Origin: Pseudoalteromonas sp. MSK9-3
Lineage (GTDB): Bacteria > Pseudomonadota > Gammaproteobacteria > Enterobacterales > Alteromonadaceae
Direction of reading: 5' to 3'
NCBI RefSeq assembly: GCF_003590335.1
Contig: NZ_MIET01000009.1
Coordinates: forward strand, 186,001-250,000
Length of the DNA: 64,000 nucleotides
Part shown: piece after piece, positions 57,909 to 64,000 of the stretch
Numbering within the stretch: position 1 is the first letter of the stretch
Layout: each line of letters begins with the position of its first letter
The notes under the pieces: generated by a model
Told to the model about the DNA's origin: nothing
What the model saw: the letters and a program-made list of their open reading frames with translations, nothing else
The model's database searches: none
Program-made: the position numbers and the translations under genes

Positions 57909-58745
57909 TTATTTTAGCCGATATAATCGCTTTGCATTATGGTGACTGAGCTTTTGCCATAATAATTCATTTTCTACGAGCCCATAATAGCCAAGCCATA
58001 CGGTTTCATAATTTTGACGCATCAAACAAACCGGATAGTTTGATGCAAACATCACCCTGTCTTCGCCAAAATATGACAATAACAATGTTAAACACGCGTG
58101 TGGCTCTAAAGGGCTTATTACATGTTCTATGCCTGAAAACTTAATCGCAATGTTGGGGCACTTCGAGAGCGTGTTTAAGCCTTTTTTATAAGGCTTATCA
58201 CTTTCAATTAATCCGGCATGGTTAAGTATGATTTGCAAATTAGGTAAATGGATACAGTACTGTGCAACTTGGTTAGCAATATTATGTTGGTGTAATTCAA
58301 ACTGTGCTTCAAAATGTAGCTGATATTGGCTCAGTGTTGCGAGGTTTTGCCGAACATGTTTATGGAGTAATCGTTCTGCATCGTTACCCTCAGTAATATC
58401 ACGGATCCCACGTAAACATTTACTTTGTGCTAATGTCTTAAGCTGCTGAGAAAATAAGCATGGTGTGAGTGTAATATCGAGATAGGCGATAGCACCATAT
58501 TGCAGTGGAGGCACTGTTTGCTCAAGCCATTCAAGCTCTTTATAAGGATGATCGTTATTGAATCCAGCTTCAATATGAACAATTGCTTTGACTAAAAAAG
58601 TTGGATTATTAAGCTGTGCTTTATGGTGGTTTGCTTTTATCAAGGATAGATTTGGCCAAGGGGGCGGGTTAGTGCCGGTTAGCCAATGGTATTGACCCTT
58701 TTCTAGATCGAAAAAGTGAATGTGCGGGTCAATTATTGGGATCAT
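57909..58745 (-). CDS. Amidohydrolase_2 family lactonase-like hydrolase
   Basis: The 278-residue TIM-barrel protein begins IIDPHIHFFD (metal-binding HxH) and has GIRDITEG, IILNHAGL and the C-terminal FASNYPVCLM. The layout matches COG3618, which includes L-fuconolactonase and related sugar lactonases. Its start overlaps the SDR gene stop by four bases, so the pair probably oxidises a sugar and opens its lactone. The exact sugar is unknown. Confidence 0.82.
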   Translation of the reverse strand: MIPIIDPHIHFFDLEKGQYHWLTGTNPPPWPNLSLIKANHHKAQLNNPTFLVKAIVHIEAGFNNDHPYKELEWLEQTVPPLQYGAIAYLDITLTPCLFSQQLKTLAQSKCLRGIRDITEGNDAERLLHKHVRQNLATLSQYQLHFEAQFELHQHNIANQVAQYCIHLPNLQIILNHAGLIESDKPYKKGLNTLSKCPNIAIKFSGIEHVISPLEPHACLTLLLSYFGEDRVMFASNYPVCLMRQNYETVWLGYYGLVENELLWQKLSHHNAKRLYRLK

Positions 58746-59470
58746 TGTGCAGTATACCCACCATCAATTGACTGCAAGCTACCCGTTATAAAGCTCGCAT
58801 CTTCACTGGCTAAAAAAGCCACTAATGCTGCAACTTCTTCGGCTTTACCTAATCGGCCTAGTGGTTGCAAAGCCGCTTCTTCAGCCACTATATCCGCTTT
58901 ATTTGCTCCACTCTTTTCACAGTATTGGTCGATTGCTGTATGAAAGAGGGGCGTCTCGATTGTACCTGGGCATACTGCATTTGCTCGGATGTTATCTGCT
59001 GCGTAGTCGAGCGCGGTGGTTTTAGCCATTGATGCTAGTGCAGACTTTGTTAAGTTATAGGCAAATGAATTTGGTTTTGCTATCAATGCTTGATCAGATG
59101 AAATAAAGATGATCGCCCCATGTTGTTGTGCTTTCATACACGGTAATACCGCTTTAGTGGCCGCATACGCACCTTTTACATTAAGTGCGAAGAGCTGATC
59201 TAACGTTTCTTCATCTGTTGCTTCAATCGTTGCACTAAGGTGTTTGCCGGCGTTTGATACCAGTACATCAACACGCCCAGTACGCTGGGTAATAGCGTCA
59301 ATAGCGTGTGTAACGTCAGCTACGTTACTTACATCACATTCTACAAAATGGCCTGTTTCGCTCTGTTTTATATCTAAATTAAATACTTGATAACCTTGTG
59401 ATAGCAGCTTTTCGACAATGGCCAAGCCAATGCCAAAGCTGCCACCTGTTACAATGGCAACTTTTGTCAT
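58742..59470 (-). CDS. Short-chain dehydrogenase/reductase coupled to the lactonase-like gene
   Basis: The 242-residue SDR has the NAD site TGGSFGIGL, NAG (LVSNAGKH), a catalytic Ser region (IFISSDQ), YNLTK as YxxxK, and ends with ITGSLQSIDGGYTAQ. ATG 59470 follows GAGAGAAAAG and gives the standard SDR start (MTKVAIVTGG). It lies just downstream of slyD. Together with the lactonase-like enzyme it suggests a sugar dehydrogenase/lactonase pair. Confidence 0.88.
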   Translation of the reverse strand: MTKVAIVTGGSFGIGLAIVEKLLSQGYQVFNLDIKQSETGHFVECDVSNVADVTHAIDAITQRTGRVDVLVSNAGKHLSATIEATDEETLDQLFALNVKGAYAATKAVLPCMKAQQHGAIIFISSDQALIAKPNSFAYNLTKSALASMAKTTALDYAADNIRANAVCPGTIETPLFHTAIDQYCEKSGANKADIVAEEAALQPLGRLGKAEEVAALVAFLASEDASFITGSLQSIDGGYTAQ

Positions 59471-59483
59471 AATCTTTTCTCTC

Positions 59484-59972
59484 TTAGTGGCCACAACCGC
59501 CAGCGCCATGCACATGGCCATGGCTAAGTTCTTCAGTTGTTGCTTCGCGCACAGAAACCACTTCTACATCAAAAGTCAGCGTTTTACCGGCAAATGGGTG
59601 GTTAAGGTCGCAATCTACATTAAAACGGCCGACTTTGACCACGGTAACTTGATGTCTCCCCTGATTCGACTCAACAATGGCAGACATTCCTTTTTTCCAT
59701 ACCTTGTTATCGCCTAAGCCTTGTAAATGCTTAATAGGGATACGTTGTATGAGGCCTTCTTTAAATTCACCGTATGAGTCTTCAGGGGCAAGCGTTACAC
59801 TGAATTTGTCACCAGCGGCTTTGTTGTCTAACGCTTTTTCTAGGCCAGGCAACATACTATCATTACCATGGATATAGCTTAGAGGCTCGTCTGTCTTACT
59901 GGTTTCAATTTGTTGATCGCCTTCACTCAAGGTGTAGTGAAACTCAACAGCGGTGTCTTTAATGATTTGCAT
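59484..59972 (-). CDS. slyD: FKBP-type peptidyl-prolyl isomerase
   Basis: The 162-residue protein is a SlyD-type FKBP with an inserted chaperone flap: VEFHYTLSEGD, SYIHGNDSMLPGLEKAL, APEDSYGEF and DLNHPFAGKTLTFDVEVVSV. The C-terminus is short but metal-binding in style (HGHVHGAGGCGH). SlyD assists folding and delivers nickel in some bacteria. Its stop is 13 bases before the SDR start. Confidence 0.92.
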   Translation of the reverse strand: MQIIKDTAVEFHYTLSEGDQQIETSKTDEPLSYIHGNDSMLPGLEKALDNKAAGDKFSVTLAPEDSYGEFKEGLIQRIPIKHLQGLGDNKVWKKGMSAIVESNQGRHQVTVVKVGRFNVDCDLNHPFAGKTLTFDVEVVSVREATTEELSHGHVHGAGGCGH

Positions 59973-60027
59973 AACAGTCTCTTTAATTTAATTACGGGGC
60001 CATTTTACGTTAGCAAGTAAGAGTAAG

Positions 60028-61506
60028 CTAGGGCTTCGGGCCGTTTTCTGGCTTTACCAATTGCTCTAATTCTGACAAGTACTGTTTGGCTTTTTGTGGC
60101 TTGGTAGCCTGTTGTGGTTTGGGCAAGTGTAAAACCAGTGTTTTACCTGGGTTGAGTATGCTGTGTGTCTTCAAGCTGTTCCACGTGAGTAAATCTTTAA
60201 GTGCCACATCATACAGTTGACTGATATCCCATAATGAATCCCCCGTTTTGATAATATGATAGTGTTCAATTGTGGCAGGCTTAGGTCGTTTCTTTTCTAC
60301 CAAGTATGGACTTATTTCATAGCTAACTAACAGGCTATCAGTTTTTTGTGCTTTGTTTAGAATTAACACCTCCCCGATACCGAGCAATGAGGAAGACTTA
60401 TTATTGAGTAGTTTAATGGTGTTTATTTTGGTATTAAAACGTTTGGCGATACCGTATAAAGTGTCGCCTTTTTTTACCGTGTAAGTCTGGCTAAAATGAC
60501 GTTTAAAAAAGCGGCTTTGCAGTAGTTGTTTTTCGGTCATTGGTAATAAGACTTTATGGGGCCCTTGTGGTGAGCTTTGATGGCGCAGATAACCGGGATT
60601 GAGTTGATGGATCTGTTGTTTTGGGATATTCACTAAACTAGATAACAGACCAAAATCAAACTGTTGTCCAACATCTAATTGGGTCGTGTAGGCGTAATTG
60701 ACCACATTAGGCAGTGTAAACTTAGGGTGGTTTTTTTGTAGTAAATAACTTAAAGCTAAGAGCTTTGGTACGTATTCAGAGGTTTCTTTTGGCAGTGTTA
60801 AATGCCAAAAATGCGTACTGATCCCTAACTTTTTATTTCGCTCGATGGCTTTTTTTACACGACCCTCGCCACTGTTATAAGCTGCAATTGCATGGAGCCA
60901 ATTGCCGTTAAACCGTTTATGTAAATAACTTAAATAATTCAGCGCAGCATCTGTCGCTGCTAACACATCTTTGCGTCCGTCGTACCAAGGATCGGACGTA
61001 ACACCAAAATGGTAGGCGGTTGCATCGACTAATTGCCATACTCCTACAGCTTGTTGGGCTGAGATCACCGTGGGCCGAAAGTCACTCTCAACAAATGGCA
61101 GCAACGCCAGTTCCATAGGCATATTTCGTTGTGAAATGCGTTGTATTATATGAAATAAATAGGGCGCAGCACGCTTATTTACTTGTACTAAATAAGTTGG
61201 TTGAGCTAAGTACCAGTCAATGCGTTTATGCAGCCGGGGAGTTGGTACAACATCAAATGCTAAGTTATCAGCAATGACTTGCCATAAGTTCGTTTCTGGA
61301 GGTGCGGGAATTGCGACATTGGGTGTTTCTATATTGGGCTGAAGCACTAAAGCAGGCTGCTTATCTGATAACTGCGTTTTATTTTCAGTGGCTAACGCAC
61401 TGAGTACTGCATCAGTGTCGTTGCTTGTTGGGGTGGTTAGTTTACACCCGACTAATATGAATGCACTTATACAGCATAAGCACACAGTTGATATTATGTT
61501 ATTCAT
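60028..61506 (-). CDS. mltD: Membrane-bound lytic murein transglycosylase with LysM repeats (lipoprotein)
   Basis: The 492-residue protein has a lipobox ending LVGC (Cys21), a lysozyme-like SLT domain (ALLPFVESDF with the catalytic Glu, AVGVWQLVDATAYHFG, IAAYNSGEGRVKKAI) and two LysM domains (YTVKKGDTLYGIAKRF and YHIIKTGDSLWDISQLY). It cleaves peptidoglycan glycan strands from the outer membrane side. ATG 61506 places the lipobox correctly; an in-frame start at 61533 adds nine residues. It overlaps the gene before it by eight bases. Confidence 0.93.
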   Translation of the reverse strand: MNNIISTVCLCCISAFILVGCKLTTPTSNDTDAVLSALATENKTQLSDKQPALVLQPNIETPNVAIPAPPETNLWQVIADNLAFDVVPTPRLHKRIDWYLAQPTYLVQVNKRAAPYLFHIIQRISQRNMPMELALLPFVESDFRPTVISAQQAVGVWQLVDATAYHFGVTSDPWYDGRKDVLAATDAALNYLSYLHKRFNGNWLHAIAAYNSGEGRVKKAIERNKKLGISTHFWHLTLPKETSEYVPKLLALSYLLQKNHPKFTLPNVVNYAYTTQLDVGQQFDFGLLSSLVNIPKQQIHQLNPGYLRHQSSPQGPHKVLLPMTEKQLLQSRFFKRHFSQTYTVKKGDTLYGIAKRFNTKINTIKLLNNKSSSLLGIGEVLILNKAQKTDSLLVSYEISPYLVEKKRPKPATIEHYHIIKTGDSLWDISQLYDVALKDLLTWNSLKTHSILNPGKTLVLHLPKPQQATKPQKAKQYLSELEQLVKPENGPKP

Positions 61507-62509
61507 GCAGAGCAAGCGTGTTACGGTGTTCATGTTTATAGGTTGAAATAGTACCCGTTGGCATTGATTGGGTATGTTTTAAGGCAAGATTAAAGAGCAG
61601 CTGTAACTTTTGCTGTTCAGCAACATCGTTTTTATACATTGTTCGTAATGCTGCCGGTACAGAGGGCTGTTGTTCTAGATCGAATGCCATAATTGCGTGC
61701 AAGAAAGCAACTGGCTTGGTGAGCTCATCTCGTTTATATGGTTTACCATGGCTGGGTAATAACCAGACGACTTCGTTACGTTGTTTTAATAATACCAGTG
61801 TATTGTGCCACTGGGAGATGGAGTTATGGGTCACGTATGGAATAGGGTCTAAATTGGCTCCGCCAAATAGTCCGCCATTTTTTTGATTGAATATGAACAA
61901 ATCCCCGGCGCTGGCAGCGACTGTGGGTGTAATTTCAAGCGTATTTTGACCTAATTGTACTGACGTGACTTTACCCTGTGGTAAGGGGATGTCTAAAGAT
62001 TGCCAATAGGCAATTCGTTGCTTGGCGGTGTGTAACCTTTTTTGCCAGTGTGCTGTTTCGTGCTCACTCAAGGTTTTTGTTCGCTGAGCGCTCACGGAAT
62101 AGCTGAGTGAGTAGTCGTCGATTTTTTGCCTATAAGCACTTTGATATACTCGAATATTCTCTTTTACATAGTCAGGCGCTATCCATTTAGCTGCTGGAAA
62201 AGCATGTTGCAAAAGCGCAATACCTAATATTTCGTCGTGTAAACTGCCGGTGCTTATGAGGTAACACACAGGGACCGATAGGCGCTTTTTAATTTGATTG
62301 ATTGTTTGTTCTAATACCGTGAAGTCACCATGGGCATTAATAATTGCAGCACAGTCAGTTCCAGTTATCACTGCTTGATTTGCTTGAAGCTGAGCTATGC
62401 TTTTATGCGGTGCGATGATAAATGTATGCGTATCGACTTGGTGCCACTGTTGTGCAAAACAAGAGAGAGACAGAAAGGTTAAAATTAGTAAAGTTAAAAA
62501 ACGCATCAT
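61499..62509 (-). CDS. Secreted metallo-beta-lactamase-fold protein lacking its zinc motif
   Basis: The 336-residue protein has a signal peptide (about residues 1-19, ending CFAQ) and the layout of an MBL-fold hydrolase similar to quinoprotein-relay metallohydrolases (LLPSHGKPY and FGGANLDPIPYV). The HxHxDH zinc motif is replaced by STGSLHDE and the later Asp ligand by GGANL, so zinc catalysis is unlikely. The gene overlaps mltD. The start among ATG 62521, 62509 and 62506 is uncertain; 62509 gives the best signal peptide. Confidence 0.72.
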   Translation of the reverse strand: MMRFLTLLILTFLSLSCFAQQWHQVDTHTFIIAPHKSIAQLQANQAVITGTDCAAIINAHGDFTVLEQTINQIKKRLSVPVCYLISTGSLHDEILGIALLQHAFPAAKWIAPDYVKENIRVYQSAYRQKIDDYSLSYSVSAQRTKTLSEHETAHWQKRLHTAKQRIAYWQSLDIPLPQGKVTSVQLGQNTLEITPTVAASAGDLFIFNQKNGGLFGGANLDPIPYVTHNSISQWHNTLVLLKQRNEVVWLLPSHGKPYKRDELTKPVAFLHAIMAFDLEQQPSVPAALRTMYKNDVAEQQKLQLLFNLALKHTQSMPTGTISTYKHEHRNTLALHE

Positions 62510-62571
62510 CTGAAAAATCATGAAATATTCATGATGATAATTTAACCGAAAATACGTTTTTTATAAAGGGC

Positions 62572-62859
62572 TCAATCCACTTCCAAGTAAAGAGAAAGCT
62601 TTTCTACCAGGGTTTTTTGCGCTTGTTGCTGTGAACTTTGCTGAAGTTCTAATGCTTGTAGATCATGGCATAAGTGCAAGGCTGCTAGCAGCAGTGCATT
62701 TTGTTCATTACGCACGGTAGAGCGTTGCTTCATTGTATCAACACGTTCATTGAGCAAGTTCGCGGCATCAAGGAGCAAATTCTCTTGCCCCTCGGTGCAG
62801 GCAAATTGATGAGTTTTACCGAGTAAAGTTACTTCAACTTGATTGGTCTTCTCAGGCAT
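62572..62859 (-). CDS. zapA: Cell division protein ZapA
   Basis: The 95-residue protein has VEVTLLGKTHQFACTEGQE followed by a long helix, matching ZapA, which bundles FtsZ filaments at the division site. It overlaps the coiled-coil gene upstream (TAATG). The 6S RNA gene often found downstream of zapA is not here: only 62 bases separate zapA from the next gene. Confidence 0.92.
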   Translation of the reverse strand: MPEKTNQVEVTLLGKTHQFACTEGQENLLLDAANLLNERVDTMKQRSTVRNEQNALLLAALHLCHDLQALELQQSSQQQAQKTLVEKLSLYLEVD

Positions 62860-63089
62860 TAGCTCGCCTGAGTTGCGCTTTGTAATTTATCAAGTAAGTT
62901 AGTTAAAGTGCTACTTGTCTCTTTTTGCTTTTCTTCACTTTCAAGCACTTCAAGTTGTAAAGTTTCATTTTCATCAATCAGCTTACTGTTTTGCTCTTTA
63001 AGGCCAGAAACTTCATTATTTAGTCGTTCATTTTGAGCAATTAATTGATCAATCAGTTGTTCGAGTTGGGGGAGTGTCTCGTTATTCAT
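62859..63089 (-). CDS. TIGR02449-type coiled-coil protein (ZapB-like)
   Basis: The 76-residue protein is almost wholly a coiled coil (LEQLIDQLIAQNERLNNEVS, then heptad repeats), as in the TIGR02449 family found next to zapA. ATG 63089 is preferred over an in-frame start at 63134. A role beside ZapA in division is likely from context, not shown. Confidence 0.85.
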   Translation of the reverse strand: MNNETLPQLEQLIDQLIAQNERLNNEVSGLKEQNSKLIDENETLQLEVLESEEKQKETSSTLTNLLDKLQSATQAS

Positions 63090-63268
63090 AAATGCGCTCT
63101 TATCACTGTATTTTGTCATGCAAATGTAAAACAAAGTGACTTAGGATGCTAGTAAATACGTGGCTTTATACTGATTTTTCTCGCGCTTTGCGCGATAATA
63201 GAGGTTAAACCCTATTTTATTCACACGCGGTTCAGCAAAATTGCTCAATTGCCCAGCAAGGTTACCAC

Positions 63269-64000
63269 ATGCTCAGTTATAGACATTCATTCCATGCAGG
63301 AAACCCTGCGGATATTATTAAACACCTCGTGCTTGCAAATGTACTGGAATACATGACGCGTAAAGATAAGCCTTTAGATTATATTGATACGCATTCCGGG
63401 GCTGGTTTTTTTGAATTGAGCAGTAGTGACGCGCAAAAAACACAAGAATACTTAGACGGTATAGCGAAGCTTTGGCATTACAGTGGTGACAACGACGCGA
63501 TTAAAGCGTTTGTTGATTTAGTTAAATCATTTAATGACGATGCATTGGCGTTTTATCCAGGTTCACCTAAAGTAGCTGAACAGTTTCTAAGGCGCCAAGA
63601 TAAAGGGTGGTTCTTTGAATTACACCCAAAAGATTCGGAATTGCTAACCGATAATTTAGCGCACAAAAAGTCACTTAGAGTGCGAAGTGAAGATGGTTTT
63701 AAAGGGTTATTAGGATTAGTTCCCCCATCATCAAGACGTGCTTGTGTGTTAATGGATCCGCCATATGAGATCAAAACAGATTATCAGCAAGCAGCAAAAA
63801 TGATTATTAAAGCGTATAAAAAGTTTAATTCGGGTACTTATATGATTTGGTATCCGGTTGTCGATAGGGCGCGTATTGATTTACTTGAGCAAACTTTAGT
63901 TGAATCTGGTGTGCGTAATGTTCAACTGTTTGAGTTAGCGACCAGTGCAGATACGCAAGAGCATGGTATGACAGCATCGGGCATGATTGTTATTAATGCA
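63269..64000 (+). CDS. rlmJ: 23S rRNA (adenine(2030)-N6)-methyltransferase (3' partial)
   Basis: The frame starts at ATG 63269 (AAGG at 63258-63261) and is open to the window end. MLSYRHSFHAGNPADIIKH and YIDTHSGAGFFEL are the RlmJ start and SAM site, and VLMDPPYEIKTDY has the DPPY motif of N6-adenine methyltransferases. About 244 residues are seen of the usual ~280. It is divergent from the zapA pair. Confidence 0.94.
   Translation, partial: MLSYRHSFHAGNPADIIKHLVLANVLEYMTRKDKPLDYIDTHSGAGFFELSSSDAQKTQEYLDGIAKLWHYSGDNDAIKAFVDLVKSFNDDALAFYPGSPKVAEQFLRRQDKGWFFELHPKDSELLTDNLAHKKSLRVRSEDGFKGLLGLVPPSSRRACVLMDPPYEIKTDYQQAAKMIIKAYKKFNSGTYMIWYPVVDRARIDLLEQTLVESGVRNVQLFELATSADTQEHGMTASGMIVINA

Noticed and set aside
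62510..62571. 6S RNA gene expected downstream of zapA
   Set aside because: The gap is about 60 bases, too short for 6S RNA, and shows no matching structure.

Overview
The window reads as chromosomal DNA of a marine gammaproteobacterium of the Alteromonadales, most like Pseudoalteromonas. This rests on the ~370-residue PurC type, the argC-B-F-G-H run ending in an ArgH/acetyltransferase fusion, DUF2982, DUF3034 and DUF2884 proteins, YajQ, the TIGR02449/ZapA pair, a btuB gene under a cobalamin riboswitch, and moderate-to-low GC judged by eye. No tRNA, rRNA, insertion sequence, integrase or CRISPR array was found. The first gene (PNGase F-like) and the last gene (rlmJ) are cut by the window edges.

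Layout. 1-3.8 kb: PNGase F-like glycosidase C-terminus with a chitin-binding module, a small membrane protein, mutM, and an M20 carboxypeptidase. 3.9-9.0 kb: two RimK-like ATP-grasp ligases (the second with a helix-hairpin-helix tail) and a large M14 carboxypeptidase without a signal peptide, a candidate peptide ligation/trimming system. 9-14.6 kb: a DUF952/Cupin_5 fusion, a flavin reductase-like protein, a Zrg-like ABC/DUF3299 operon and purC. 14.7-18.9 kb: cupredoxin, GGDEF/EAL receptor, DUF3034 protein and truncated-haemoglobin lipoprotein in one tight run. 18.9-26.2 kb: two LPS-type glycosyltransferases, a sulfurtransferase, a ROK regulator divergent from a sugar ABC transporter, and a Cys-rich protein. 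26.3-30.8 kb: a hypothetical protein, a GNAT enzyme, fbp and a large DUF5117-type metalloprotease.

30.8-38.0 kb is the arginine biosynthesis locus: argE diverges from argCBFGH(A), with ARG-box-like ArgR sites between them. 38.0-40.2 kb is an AT-rich accessory island: a 54-residue peptide with a bacteriocin/RiPP-like tail (VSGA-RGGGG-LHCTDNCKP) followed by three tandem paralogous membrane proteins of no known family. This is the strongest candidate for an undescribed system.

40.3-48.7 kb returns to core genes: Wzi-like protein, coaD, a TetR regulator, thiI, a panE-like gene, a VanZ-like gene, yajQ, and the riboswitch with btuB. 48.9-53.6 kb holds an RND adaptor and pump joined to msrA. 53.7-57.9 kb is a same-strand run of mostly uncharacterised proteins (DUF2982, a 110-residue orphan, two DUF1566 proteins, DUF2884). 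57.9-64 kb holds a lactonase-like/SDR pair, slyD, mltD overlapping a degenerate metallo-beta-lactamase-fold protein, zapA with its coiled-coil partner, and rlmJ.

All functional names come from recognising motifs and family resemblance in the translated sequence. No database search was run.
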